A stretch of DNA of 64,000 bases from contig NZ_CP114040.1 of assembly GCF_026965555.1 (NCBI RefSeq), positions 8,902,001 to 8,966,000 on the forward strand, read 5' to 3'. Positions 1 through 8,600 of this stretch are shown here, one piece after another; positions within the stretch are counted from its first letter, which is position 1, and each line of letters starts with the position of its first letter. The stretch is from Nannocystis punicea (GTDB taxonomy: Bacteria > Myxococcota_A > Polyangia > Nannocystales > Nannocystaceae). The position numbers were made by a program, and so were the translations under genes. A model generated the notes under the pieces. The model had not been told where the DNA came from and searched no databases. It saw nothing but the letters and a program-made list of their open reading frames with translations.

Positions 1-1821
1 GCCTCGGCGGTGTTCGCCGACTGGGACGACGCCGCTCGCGGCGCGCTCGAGCAGGCCTTCGTCGCCACCGGGGCCGCGCACGCGGCCGCGACCTTCGCCC
101 TCACCGCGCCCTGGCTCGATCGCTGGGCCGACTCGTGGCACGCGGTCGCCGACCAGGCCTGCCGCGCGCACCGCCTCGACAGGACCTGGGACGGCGAGCA
201 GTACGGCCGCGCCTTCGACTGCCTCGCCGAGGCCCGCGGCACCTTCGCCGCCCTCGTGCGCGAGCTCGGGCGCTCCGACGCGGCCAGCCTCACCGAGGTC
301 ACCGGCGCCGCCGCGGCGCTCGCCTCGCCCGAGCTGTGCGCCGACCCGGCCCACCTGCGCGAGCGGCCGATGATGCGCTTCGACCAGCGCGCGCAGGTCC
401 TCGCGGTGCGCGAGCGGCTGGCCCGCGCCGCCTCGCTGGCGGCCGCCGGGCGCTACGCCGAGGGCCTGCCGGTCGCGCACGAGGCCCTGCACGAGGCCCG
501 GGCCGTCGGCTGGCCCGCGCTGGTCGCCCAGGCCGAGATCCGCGCAGCCGCCCTGGCCGAAGAGACAGGCGCCTACGCCGACGCCGAGGCCGGCTACCTG
601 CGCGCAGTCGCGGCCGCCCGCGAGGCCCGCGCGGCCCGCCTCGCCCTGCAGGCCAGCACCGAGCTGGTCTACGTGGTCGGCTACCGCGGCACGCGGCTGG
701 CCGAGGGCAAGGTGTGGGCCGAGGCGGCGCGGACCCAGCTGGCGCTGCTGGCCGGGGCGCACCCGCTCGAGCAGGCCGACCTCGACAGCACCCTCGCCGG
801 CGTGCACTACGTCGCCGGCGACCTCGGCGAGGCCACGCGCCTGTACGCCCGCGTGCTCGCGGCCCGCGAGGCCGCGCTCGGCGAGCAGCACCCGCGCGTC
901 GCCGACAGCCTCAACAACCTCGCCGGCGTGCGCTACGTCGCCGGCGCGATCGACGAGGCCGCGCGCCTGTACGCCCGCTCGCTGGCGATCTACGAGCAGG
1001 TCCTGGGCCCGTCGCACCCGCAGGTCGGGACCACCCTCAACAACCTCGCGCTGGTCCACGAGGCCACCGGCGCCTACGCAGAGGCGATCGCCGCCCTCAC
1101 CCGCGCCCTGGCGATCCGCGAGGCCACCTTCGGCCGCGAGCACACCCTGGTCGCCACCTCGCTGTGCAACCTGGCGCTCGTGTACGAGGCCACCGGCGCC
1201 TACGACGAGGCCACGCGGCTGTTCCTGCAGGCGCTGGCGATCCAGGAGAAGACCTTCGGCCCCGATCACCCGCAGGTCGCCGACACCCTGCACAACCTCG
1301 CCACGGTCCGCTACGACACCCACGACGACGCCGAGGCCGAGCGCCTGTTGCGGCGGGCGCTGGCGATCTACGAGCGCAAGCTCGGCCCGCACCACCCCTC
1401 GACGGTCTCGAGCGTCTCCGGCCTCGGCCTCGTCCTCCACAACGGCGGCGCGCACGAGGACGCGCTGAAGATGTTCGCCCGCGCCCTCGCCAGCCAGGAG
1501 CAGGTGTTAGGCGATGGCCACCCGAGCGTCGCGCACACCCTCATCGGCCGCGGCGACACCCTGATCGACCTCGGCCGCGCCCGCGAGGCGGTCCCCGAGC
1601 TCGAGCGCGCCCTGGCGATCCGCGAGGCCAACCAGGTCCAGCCCGAGGAGCTCGCGGAGGCCCGCTTCGCCCTCGCCCGCGCCCTGTGGCAGGCCGGCAT
1701 CGACCGCCCGCGCGCCCGCGCCCTGGCCGAACAGGCCGCAGAGATCTTCGCCACGACCTCCGGCACCAACGAGTCCCGCGACCGCCTCGCCGCCTGGCTG
1801 ACCGAGCACCCGGCGCCTTGA
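1..1821 (+). CDS. TPR-repeat protein, C-terminal part, possibly of a Ser/Thr protein kinase (5' end outside window)
   Basis: The reading frame is open from the first base, so the true start lies upstream. The visible ~606 residues begin with an all-alpha linker containing spaced Cys residues and an LASPELCAD segment, of the kind that joins kinase domains to TPR arrays in Nannocystis-type proteins. From about residue 245 there are seven to eight 42-residue tetratricopeptide repeats of the kinesin-light-chain type (recurring LNNLAxVxxxxGxYxEAxxLxxRALAIxExxxGxxHP). TPR arrays are protein-interaction scaffolds. No kinase motif is inside the window, so the kinase part is an inference from family architecture. 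The gene ends with TGA and is followed by a 218-bp spacer. Confidence 0.85.
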   Translation, partial: ASAVFADWDDAARGALEQAFVATGAAHAAATFALTAPWLDRWADSWHAVADQACRAHRLDRTWDGEQYGRAFDCLAEARGTFAALVRELGRSDAASLTEVTGAAAALASPELCADPAHLRERPMMRFDQRAQVLAVRERLARAASLAAAGRYAEGLPVAHEALHEARAVGWPALVAQAEIRAAALAEETGAYADAEAGYLRAVAAAREARAARLALQASTELVYVVGYRGTRLAEGKVWAEAARTQLALLAGAHPLEQADLDSTLAGVHYVAGDLGEATRLYARVLAAREAALGEQHPRVADSLNNLAGVRYVAGAIDEAARLYARSLAIYEQVLGPSHPQVGTTLNNLALVHEATGAYAEAIAALTRALAIREATFGREHTLVATSLCNLALVYEATGAYDEATRLFLQALAIQEKTFGPDHPQVADTLHNLATVRYDTHDDAEAERLLRRALAIYERKLGPHHPSTVSSVSGLGLVLHNGGAHEDALKMFARALASQEQVLGDGHPSVAHTLIGRGDTLIDLGRAREAVPELERALAIREANQVQPEELAEARFALARALWQAGIDRPRARALAEQAAEIFATTSGTNESRDRLAAWLTEHPAP

Positions 1822-1859
1822 GCCGTTCTCCGCATGACTTTCAGGACGTGCTCGTTACG

Positions 1860-1867
1860 ACATGTCC
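1860..1867. repeat. Half copy of the dispersed ACATGTCC palindrome
   Basis: ACATGTCC lies 38 bp after the stop of the TPR gene, preceded by a GGACGTG that could pair imperfectly with it. The flanking GACATGTCCATAAA closely matches the copy near 54795 (GACATGTCCCATAAA), which also sits just after a stop codon. I treat it as a decayed member of the palindrome family described at 7530-7596. Confidence 0.35.
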
Positions 1868-2039
1868 ATAAAGATGCCTCTCTCGGCCCGTCGAGCGCGA
1901 CGGCGGACGTACGATCGCGCACGCAGCCGATCGAACCCGCTTTCATGAATCAGAGCAGGGGCGAGCGATCGCTGCGCCGTCACACTTCCTCAACATCTGT
2001 CGCCCGCCCCGCCGCCGCTATCGGGCCGGGAGAAACGAC

Positions 2040-2960
2040 ATGGGTATCGGAAAGACGTTGAAGAAGGCCAGCAAGAGCTTGAAGAAGGGCGCGAAGAAGG
2101 CGACGAAGGAGGTCGGGGACGCGGCGAAGAAGACCGCCGAGGCCGCCACGGACGCGGCGAAGAAGACCGCCGAGGCCGCCGAAAAGGCCGCGAGCGAGGC
2201 GGAGCGGATCGGCGCCAGCGCCGGGGCTCTGGCCGAGAACGCCTACGACGACGCCTTACGGCTCGGAGAGGCGGCGTGGAACGAGACGGTCGCGGCGCTC
2301 GAGCGCTGGCTCTTCGACGGCCTGGTCGACCTCCTGCTCGACGCGGCGATGGCGGTGTTCAAGGGCTCCCGCCCGCTGGTCGATGCGATGTTCGCGGGCG
2401 GCCGCGCACTCCTCGGCGACCCGAAGGCCGCCGCCGACTTCGAGCGGGTCGTCACCGCCGCCGCGAGCAAGAAGCGCGACCCGGGCGCGCAGGAGGCCAT
2501 GAGATCGCTGCTGCGACGCCCGGAGATCCAGGCGATCGCCGCCGCGGCGGGCAGCTTCGACACCCTCTCGCTGGGCCTGGCTGGCAGCGCGGCCTACGGG
2601 GCGGGCGCGGAGGGCTGCTTCGGCTACGCGGCCACGCTGCCCGACGCGGCCACGATCGGCGGGTTCTACGGCGTCGGCGGGGTCGCGGTGTCGGTCGGCG
2701 CGTCGACGACCGCCCAGCTCGGTGTGTGGACGCCGCGGCCCGCCGATCTCAAGGGCCCCTACTTCGCGGCGACCCTCGAGGTGGAGGTCGAGGGCGGCGG
2801 CGGGATCCAGGTGATCTTCGCCCTCCCCGCCGACGAGGCCGGGTGGCTCGCCCTCACGACCGGCAAGGTCAAGCCGTCGCCCGTCGGGATCGTGGTGTTC
2901 CTCGGCGGCGGCGGTGAGGTGAGCGCCAGCGTCAGCGGCGGCTATACCTGGGTGTTCTGA
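2040..2960 (+). CDS. Unknown protein with Lys/Ala-rich N-terminus
   Basis: 306 residues with no recognised domain. The first ~60 residues are an amphipathic Lys/Ala/Glu-rich helix with short repeats (AAKKTAEAA occurs twice), resembling apolipoprotein- or histone-like coiled helices. The middle is helical, and the C-terminal ~110 residues are Gly/Val-rich and probably beta (VEVEGGGGIQ, VVFLGGGGEV), ending in an aromatic YTWVF. There is no signal peptide. The ATG is supported by a GGGAGA at 2028-2033. The aromatic beta end resembles barrel or pore-forming C-termini, but this is only an impression. It appears to be a single-gene unit. Confidence 0.7.
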   Translation: MGIGKTLKKASKSLKKGAKKATKEVGDAAKKTAEAATDAAKKTAEAAEKAASEAERIGASAGALAENAYDDALRLGEAAWNETVAALERWLFDGLVDLLLDAAMAVFKGSRPLVDAMFAGGRALLGDPKAAADFERVVTAAASKKRDPGAQEAMRSLLRRPEIQAIAAAAGSFDTLSLGLAGSAAYGAGAEGCFGYAATLPDAATIGGFYGVGGVAVSVGASTTAQLGVWTPRPADLKGPYFAATLEVEVEGGGGIQVIFALPADEAGWLALTTGKVKPSPVGIVVFLGGGGEVSASVSGGYTWVF

Positions 2961-3345
2961 ACCCACGCGCCGCCGCGAGCTCGATCCCTTCCGGCCGCCG
3001 CGCTCGTCGCTCGCCTCCCGATTGCGAGCGCTGACGTCGAACGCTCCCCCGAGCCGGCCGGAGGAATGCTGCGCGACATCGTCGAGTGGGTCATGACGAG
3101 CCGCTGCAGCGAGTGCACACATTCGCCTCGGGCTGGTCATTCGCTGGACCGTCGCCGCGCGCCTGATCCGGCCGTAGGCGGGCGCCTGTCTCGCCGAATC
3201 ATCGCACCTCGCGACCTCGCCCCCGGCGACTTCGGCGCCGACGACTCCTTGCATTCGCGTAACTTGGCACGGCGCGCGCGACGTGCCAGCCTCGCGCGGC
3301 CCAGGTCGCCGGCGATTCGCCGTTGTCGCCGGCGCACGGACGCAG
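2961..3345. other. Intergenic region, nothing recognised
   Basis: 385 bp between two same-strand genes. No conserved protein, RNA or clear hairpin was seen. An ATG at 3066 has a GGAGGA directly beside it, but the spacing is too short and the frame translates to Arg-rich shadow sequence. Confidence 0.5.
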
Positions 3346-4782
3346 ATGAGCGCTCTCCACGGCATGTTCGCGCGGGCCGTCGCGCCGCTCGGCTCCGCGA
3401 CCACGCGCCTCGCGTGGCGGTTCGCGGGCGCGGCCATGGTCCTGCACTGGCTGCAGGCGGTGCGCTCCGCCTCGCTCGTCGACTACCTCGAGGCGCGCCC
3501 GCTCGGCTTTCACGTCGCCGGTCTGGGCGGCCTCCTGCTGGTGGCGCTCGGCCCTCGGCTCGCCCTGCTCGTCCCGCTGGCGATCGCCTGGGCGTGGCTC
3601 TGCTACGCGGTGCCCGCGGGCGCGGCCGGGCCGATCGTCAAGGTCGTCGACGAGTATGCCCTCTTCGCCCTGCTCCCGCTCCTCGCCGTCGCCAGCGCGC
3701 TCGTCACCTGGTCCGAAAGACATCCGGACGACCGGGCCCGTCGCGCCGAGGCCGCCGGCCAGAAGTGGGTCTTGCGGATCGGCGCCAGTGCCACGCTCGG
3801 GTTCGCGGCGCTGCACAAGCTGAACACCGACTTCCTCGATCCTGCCACCACCTGCGCCAACCTGGCCGCGCGGCTCGGCGAGTTCTGGGCCGTGCCCGCG
3901 CCGACGCCCGCGCCCTGGCTCCTCGTCGCGCTCGAGGGGCTCGCGGTCCCGCTGTTGTGGTTCTACCCGCGGCTCGGCCTGCTGTGGACGATCGCCCTGG
4001 TCGCCGGCCTCGGCCACATCGGACCCGCCGCCTTCAACACCCTCATCCTCGCCGCGGCCCTGGCCTTCGTGCCCGAGCGCGACGCCGAGGCGCTCGCGCC
4101 CGCGCTGCACCGGCGCGGCGCCTGGCTCGCGGTCCTCGGCCTGGTCCTGTGGCCGGCCTCGTTCGCCCTGTACCGCGGCCCGAACAACTGGACGATCTTC
4201 GCCATCTTCCAGGCGGCGCTGCTGCTCGCCGCGTGTCTGGTCGCCGTCGGCCTGCGCGACGCCGTGCGGGTGAACGATCTGTCGCCGCGTCGGTCGCGGC
4301 TGCGCCTGCCCGGCGGTCCGCGCCACCGCGGCTTCGCCGTCGCCACCCTCGCCGTGGTGATCGGCCTCGGCCTCTCGCCGTACCTCGGCCTGAAGTACCG
4401 CTACAGCTTCGCCATGCTCAGCAACCTGCGGGCGGACGACGCCCGGTGGAACAGCCTGATCGTCCCGTCATGGGTCCGACTGACCCGCCACGATCCGTTC
4501 GTCCACGTGTTGCGAGTCGAGCCTGCGGTGCCGCGCAGCAAGAAGGGCGAGGCGGTCCTGGCCCCCGGCGTCTACACTCCCGACGAGTTTCGCCGCCGCT
4601 TCGACGCCGCGCGGCGACAGAAACGCCGGTCGGCGCTGGAGCTGCGATACCAGGGACAATCATTGAAAAGTCCGGACCTCGCCGCCGATCTCAACATCCT
4701 CGGCTTCGCCGCGTCGCTGCCGGCGCGGCCGCTGGAACAGCCCGCCCTGACGCTCCGCGCCGCGCAGCCCTGCATCCATTGA
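3346..4782 (+). CDS. HTTM-like integral membrane protein
   Basis: 478 residues with about nine hydrophobic segments spread from residue ~25 to ~365, followed by a soluble C-terminal tail of ~110 residues. The layout, and a segment just after the last helix (KYRYSFAMLSNLR) resembling the FAMFSNLR-type motif of HTTM (vitamin-K-carboxylase-like) membrane proteins, suggest that fold. No gamma-carboxylase catalytic motif is evident. A GTG at 3283 would add 21 Arg-rich residues; the ATG at 3346 gives a cleaner N-terminus. Substrate unknown. It stands alone between two long spacers. Confidence 0.7.
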   Translation: MSALHGMFARAVAPLGSATTRLAWRFAGAAMVLHWLQAVRSASLVDYLEARPLGFHVAGLGGLLLVALGPRLALLVPLAIAWAWLCYAVPAGAAGPIVKVVDEYALFALLPLLAVASALVTWSERHPDDRARRAEAAGQKWVLRIGASATLGFAALHKLNTDFLDPATTCANLAARLGEFWAVPAPTPAPWLLVALEGLAVPLLWFYPRLGLLWTIALVAGLGHIGPAAFNTLILAAALAFVPERDAEALAPALHRRGAWLAVLGLVLWPASFALYRGPNNWTIFAIFQAALLLAACLVAVGLRDAVRVNDLSPRRSRLRLPGGPRHRGFAVATLAVVIGLGLSPYLGLKYRYSFAMLSNLRADDARWNSLIVPSWVRLTRHDPFVHVLRVEPAVPRSKKGEAVLAPGVYTPDEFRRRFDAARRQKRRSALELRYQGQSLKSPDLAADLNILGFAASLPARPLEQPALTLRAAQPCIH

Positions 4783-4940
4783 GCGGCGCCGTCGATCGGC
4801 TCACCACCCCTCGATCGGGCTGATGGTCGTGGGCCGCATCCGGTCGCTCGCCCCATTCGCCGCGCGCATTCGGAGTCTGGCAATCGTCGCGCGCACCTCG
4901 ACGTCGGCGTCGAAGCCCGCAGCGCGCGACGCCGGATCAC

Positions 4941-4956
4941 ATGTCCTCGAGGACAT
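4941..4956. repeat. Perfect 16-bp palindrome ATGTCCTCGAGGACAT
   Basis: A perfect inverted repeat in the 272-bp spacer between two convergent genes, and the cleanest member of the dispersed TGTCYT/ARGACA family. A second copy lies 52 bp further on. As single-stranded RNA it would form a short hairpin, but no T-tract follows. Confidence 0.7.
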
Positions 4957-5008
4957 CTCACCCTCGGCGCCCGGGGCTCGGAGCGAGCGAGCGAGACGCC
5001 GAGCCACA

Positions 5009-5022
5009 TGTCCTCGAAGACA
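5009..5022. repeat. Palindrome family copy TGTCCTCGAAGACA
   Basis: A near-palindromic 14-mer, second of a pair with 4941-4956. Between the two are GAGCGAGC-type runs. The pair lies between convergent genes, so a terminator-like or protein-binding role are both possible. Confidence 0.6.
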
Positions 5023-5054
5023 GCCATGTTCGATGGCACGGCGAGCCCGCCGCA

Positions 5055-5999
5055 TCACAGCCGCGGCAGCGCCGCGAAGCTGCGGGCGTCGTGCGCCGGG
5101 ACCAGCGCCATCTCGGGGAAGCGCGCCGCGATCGCGGCCACCCGCAGCAGGTTCTCGCGCACGCCGTCCGCGTCCGCGTCCGCGAGCATCCGCAGCAGCC
5201 AGGCCCGCTCGGCCCGCTCGCTGATGCCCTCGAGCTGCCACACCAGGTCGCCGAGGAACGCGAGGCGGCGGTCGCCGGGCAGCGTGACGAACACCACCAC
5301 CGATCCGGGCGTGTGGCCGAACGCGGGCACGACGACGATCGAGCCGTCGCCGTACAGATCGTGGCTGGCGGGGAAGCCGAGGTAGGGCCCGCCGTCGAAG
5401 CGATACTCCTCGTACACGACGTCGGCGAACCCGCGCGCGACCGCGGTGAGCGAGCCGCCCTCTTTGATAAAGGCCCGCTCCTCCGCCGGCACGAGGACGG
5501 GCGTGCCGGCGAAGTCGGGCACGCCGCTCACGTGATCCCAGTGAGCGTGCGTGAGGAGGATGCCGCGCAGGCGCTCGCGCGCATATCCGGAGGCGTCGAG
5601 CTGATCGGCCGCCGGCTCCGCCGCCTCGTAGCGGGTGGTGGCGCGGAAGTACAGCGGCATCTGCCGGAAGTGCGCGGCGATGTCGCGACCGAAGCCGGTG
5701 TCGATCAGGACATCGCCGCGCGGGTGTCGGACCAGGACTGCGCTCATCGTGAAGTCGCGCCTGTCGGCGAAGTCCCCCCCGCGATAGGCGAAGCCGGCGC
5801 TGCGCCGGGTGATGCCCGTGGGCAGATGGACCAGCGCCATGTCGGCCGGCGGCGAGGCAGGCGGCAGCTCGCCGGCGAACGCGGGCGGCGCGGGCAACGG
5901 CGCAGCGCGGAAGGAATTCCACCCGAGCGACGCGAGCAGCAGCACGACCGTGAGGACGAGGAGCAGGCGCTTGCGGGTCCGCGACGTCACCGTCGCCAT
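5055..5999 (-). CDS. Metallo-beta-lactamase-fold hydrolase with N-terminal membrane anchor
   Basis: 314 residues. Residues 11-28 form one hydrophobic segment, probably a signal anchor or signal peptide, so the catalytic domain is expected outside the cytoplasm. The zinc motif HAHWDH is at residues 151-156, with a later GHTPGS His, a GD pair in FLGDL and a C-terminal PAHD His, completing the usual binuclear metal site. The fold is shared by lactonases, glyoxalase II-like enzymes and phosphodiesterases, so the substrate cannot be named. A GTG at 6041 would extend it by 14 residues; the ATG at 5999 directly precedes a Lys/Arg-rich n-region and is preferred. It appears monocistronic. Confidence 0.85.
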   Translation of the reverse strand: MATVTSRTRKRLLLVLTVVLLLASLGWNSFRAAPLPAPPAFAGELPPASPPADMALVHLPTGITRRSAGFAYRGGDFADRRDFTMSAVLVRHPRGDVLIDTGFGRDIAAHFRQMPLYFRATTRYEAAEPAADQLDASGYARERLRGILLTHAHWDHVSGVPDFAGTPVLVPAEERAFIKEGGSLTAVARGFADVVYEEYRFDGGPYLGFPASHDLYGDGSIVVVPAFGHTPGSVVVFVTLPGDRRLAFLGDLVWQLEGISERAERAWLLRMLADADADGVRENLLRVAAIAARFPEMALVPAHDARSFAALPRL

Positions 6000-6041
6000 G
6001 GTAGTGCCCCGACCGGGGCATTTCGAGCCGTCCTCACGCAA

Positions 6042-6290
6042 AAAACGGACTGTCCGGCCCCGATCGACGACACCGGTTCGACGGGAGATTCACCAGACCC
6101 GACCACCGCCACCGGCACCAGCGACACAAGCACCACCGTGCTCGACGAGCAGCAGGTGTGCGAGATGGTCTGCGCAGCCGTCACGCCGGGGGACCCTGCC
6201 GCCGGTGGCGTCGCCGATAGCACGGTGTTCGGAGCGATGGACAGCGGCGACGTGCAGATCGGCTGCGACCGGGAGATCGGCCGCGCGTGA
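6042..6290 (+). pseudogene. Remnant of a lipoprotein-like gene (Thr/Ser/Asp linker and Cys-rich end)
   Basis: An open frame of ~82 codons with no credible start, ending at TGA 6288-6290. The translation has a TGS/TTATGTSDTSTT linker typical of lipoproteins in this window, then Cys-spaced residues (CEMVC) and a final GCDRE. Composition matches the secreted proteins here and not a frame shadow. The missing signal peptide suggests the 5' end was lost when the divergent hydrolase gene or its promoter took this position. It could also be chance, since only composition supports it. Confidence 0.35.
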
Positions 6291-6371
6291 ACTCGCCCGC
6301 GCGCCCGTCCCTCGACTCCGGCGAATCGACGCACCTTGCGCGTCCCGGCGAATCGCAGTAGACGAGCCCGC

Positions 6372-7508
6372 ATGTCCCCCCGACGCACTTTCGCCCTCCT
6401 GCTCGTCCTCGCGCCCGCGTGCGGCGACGACGACGATTCCGGCGCCACCGAGGTCGGCCCCGGCACCACCGGCGCCAGCACGCCCGACGAGACCAGCGCC
6501 GCGAGCGACCCGACCGACGGCGATCCGCCCACGACGAGCTCCACGAGCAGCAGCGGCGACGGTGAGACGACGACCGGCGACGGCACCACCGAGGCCACGA
6601 CGACGGAGTCCGACACCGGCGACCCGACCACCCGCGGCGAGACCGGCGAGCCCCTCGACAGCGCGCCGCGGGTCGCCTACCTCACGCGAAACGTCGACGG
6701 CCAGACCTGGCCCGAAAACGTCGCCGACGAGGCCGACATCTGCCCCGCCGGCTGGGCCTACCTCGGCGGCTCCAGCTTCAACGCAGTGTGCCTGCTCGAC
6801 AGTCCCGGCACGGTCGTCAACCTCACCCGCAACCTCGACGGCCAGACCTGGCCCGAAGACGTCGCCGACGAGGCCGACATCTGCCCCGCCGGCTGGGACT
6901 ACCTCGGCGGCTCCAGCTTCGCCGCCGTCTGCACCAGCGAAGAGCGCCTCACTCTGGCCTATCTCACTCGCAACATTGCCGGCCAGATCTGGCCCGACGA
7001 CGTCGCCGACGAGGCCGACATCTGCCCCGCCGGCTGGGACTACCTCGGCGGCTCCAGCTTCGCCGCCGTCTGCAGCACCGCGGAGGCGCGCTCGATCGTC
7101 AACCTCACCCGCGACGTCGACGGCCAGATCTGGCCCGACGACGTCGCCGACGAGGCCGACATCTGCCCCGCCGGCTGGGACTACCTCGGCGGCACCGGCT
7201 ACAACGCCGTCTGCGCCGGCGCCGACGGCCTCGCCCTGGCCTACCTCACCCGCGACACCGAGGGCCAGATCTGGCCCGACGACGTCCCGGACGAGGCCCA
7301 GATCTGCCCCGCCGGCTGGGACTACCTCGGCGGCTCCGGCTACGCCGCGGCCTGCTCGCAGGCCAGCACCGCAGCGATCATCAACCTCAGCCGCAACACC
7401 GACGGCCAGATCTGGCCCGACGACGTCGCCGACGAGGCCGACATCTGCCCCGCCGGCTGGGGCTACCTCGGCGGCTCCGGCTACAACGCGGTCTGCAGCG
7501 AGCCCTGA
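6372..7508 (+). CDS. Lipoprotein with six tandem 47-residue repeats
   Basis: 378 residues. The signal peptide ends in a lipobox-like APAC followed by GDDDDSG, then a Thr/Ser/Asp/Gly linker of ~75 residues. From about residue 100 to the end there are six back-to-back repeats of exactly 47 residues, consensus LTRNxxGQxWPDDVADEADI followed by CPAGWDYLGGSxxxAVC. Each has two Cys 16 apart, perhaps a disulfide. Repeats 1, 3 and 5 begin with AYL and 2, 4 and 6 with NL, so the array grew as 94-residue doublets. Function unknown; a surface binding or structural role is likely. The ATG at 6372 was chosen over a GTG at 6336 because it starts the signal peptide. Confidence 0.85.
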   Translation: MSPRRTFALLLVLAPACGDDDDSGATEVGPGTTGASTPDETSAASDPTDGDPPTTSSTSSSGDGETTTGDGTTEATTTESDTGDPTTRGETGEPLDSAPRVAYLTRNVDGQTWPENVADEADICPAGWAYLGGSSFNAVCLLDSPGTVVNLTRNLDGQTWPEDVADEADICPAGWDYLGGSSFAAVCTSEERLTLAYLTRNIAGQIWPDDVADEADICPAGWDYLGGSSFAAVCSTAEARSIVNLTRDVDGQIWPDDVADEADICPAGWDYLGGTGYNAVCAGADGLALAYLTRDTEGQIWPDDVPDEAQICPAGWDYLGGSGYAAACSQASTAAIINLSRNTDGQIWPDDVADEADICPAGWGYLGGSGYNAVCSEP

Positions 7509-7529
7509 GCGGCGCCCAGGCGTGATAGC

Positions 7530-7596
7530 ATGTCTATTCAGACCTGTCCTACAGGACATGCCAATTGAATGTCTTTCAAGACATGTCCTCGAAGAC
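7530..7596. repeat. Cluster of four TGTCYT/ARGACA palindromes
   Basis: Beginning 22 bp after the stop of the repeat lipoprotein, four members lie almost end to end: TGTCTATTCAGAC, TGTCCTACAGGACA (6-bp perfect arms), ATGTCTTTCAAGACAT (7-bp perfect arms) and TGTCCTCGAAGAC. The last two share an ACATGT junction. This is the densest cluster in the window. It is too short and irregular for CRISPR and has no coding capacity. Confidence 0.7.
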
Positions 7597-7669
7597 TCTT
7601 CCGCCCAGCCCGTGTAAGCGCGTGAGCAGCCGAGCCTGACTCGTCGCGGCGGGGCGAGCGCATCGGTTC

Positions 7670-7810
7670 GTGTCCTCGCACACCGCCACGTCTGCTCTCG
7701 CTGCGTCCTCCATCGAAGGCCGATTCGCCCGTCGTGCTCGCGTCTCGCTGTCGGCCTGCGGCGACGACGGCGGCACCTCGGCCAGCGACGCTCCCGACGC
7801 GCCCTCATGA
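7670..7810 (+). pseudogene. Short lipoprotein remnant
   Basis: A 46-codon frame from a GTG reads into a lipobox-like LSACGDDGGTSASD and stops at TGA 7808-7810. The stretch after Cys is exactly the style of mature lipoprotein N-termini in this window, but the upstream part has no hydrophobic core and the linker is cut short. It is probably a decayed lipoprotein gene. The rest of the 7509-7907 spacer holds only the palindrome cluster. Confidence 0.3.
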
Positions 7811-7907
7811 GGCGCCGTCGCGAGCGCGAGCGCTCGAGCGCGAGCGCAGCGCGCGGCGCGAGGTGTCCGCGCTTTCACCAGCCTCGCCGGCCCCGTAGAC
7901 TCGCCGG

Positions 7908-8564
7908 GTGCTCCTCGGTCACTTCGCCGTCGGTCTCCTCGCCAAGCCGCTCGCGCCGCGCGTCCCGTTGCCGGTGCTGCTGCTGGCGCCGCAAGTGCTC
8001 GACGTGATCTGGCCGGCGCTGGTCGCCGTGGGGGTCGAGCGGGCGCGGGTCGTGCCGGGGCTCTTGCCCGCCTCGCCGCTCGACCTCGAGTACATGCCCT
8101 ACTCGCACAGCCTCCTCGCCGCGGTGTTGTGGTCGCTGCTGTTCGCGGCCGGCTACCGCGCGCTCACGCGGGACAGTCGCGGCGCGGTGGTCACCGGCCT
8201 GCTGGTGCTCAGCCACTGGGTGCTCGACGTCGTCGCGCATCGCCCCGACATGCCGGTCGGGCTCGACGGTCCGCGGATCGGCCTCGGCTTGTGGAGATCG
8301 ATCCCCGGGACCCTGCTCGTCGAGGGCCTCCTGTTCGCCGCCGGCGTGTTCGCCTACGCCCGCGCGACCCGACCGCGCGACCGCGCCGGCGTCGTCCACT
8401 GGTGGCTGTTCGTCGCCTTGCTCGCCCTGATGTTCGTCGCCAGCGTGGTCGGGCCGCCGCCTCCGGGCATCGAATACGTGCTCGGCGCCGCGGCCCTCTC
8501 GGGGCTCTTGCTCGTGTGGGGCGCAGTCATCGAGCGCCACCGCGAGACCGTCGCAGCGAGGTGA
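7908..8564 (+). CDS. Small integral membrane protein, possibly YdjM/DUF457-like
   Basis: 218 residues with about six hydrophobic segments. A YSHSLLAA motif near residue 65 and SHWVLDVVAHRPD near residue 105 are the His-containing pattern of membrane-bound YdjM-type putative metal-dependent hydrolases (YSHS...HxxxD). Start is GTG; no in-frame ATG precedes the first conserved hydrophobic segment. It converges with the STAS protein gene 36 bp downstream. Biochemical function is unknown. Confidence 0.65.
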   Translation: MLLGHFAVGLLAKPLAPRVPLPVLLLAPQVLDVIWPALVAVGVERARVVPGLLPASPLDLEYMPYSHSLLAAVLWSLLFAAGYRALTRDSRGAVVTGLLVLSHWVLDVVAHRPDMPVGLDGPRIGLGLWRSIPGTLLVEGLLFAAGVFAYARATRPRDRAGVVHWWLFVALLALMFVASVVGPPPPGIEYVLGAAALSGLLLVWGAVIERHRETVAAR

Positions 8565-8600
8565 CGACCGCGCTCGCCGACGCGGGACGCCCGCTCGCGC

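Noticed and set aside
3066..3345. ATG at 3066 preceded by GGAGGA
   Set aside because: Spacing is only about one base, and the product turns into Arg-rich shadow of the HTTM-like gene.
7530..7596. Palindrome cluster as a CRISPR array
   Set aside because: Units differ, no constant spacer length, no cas genes.
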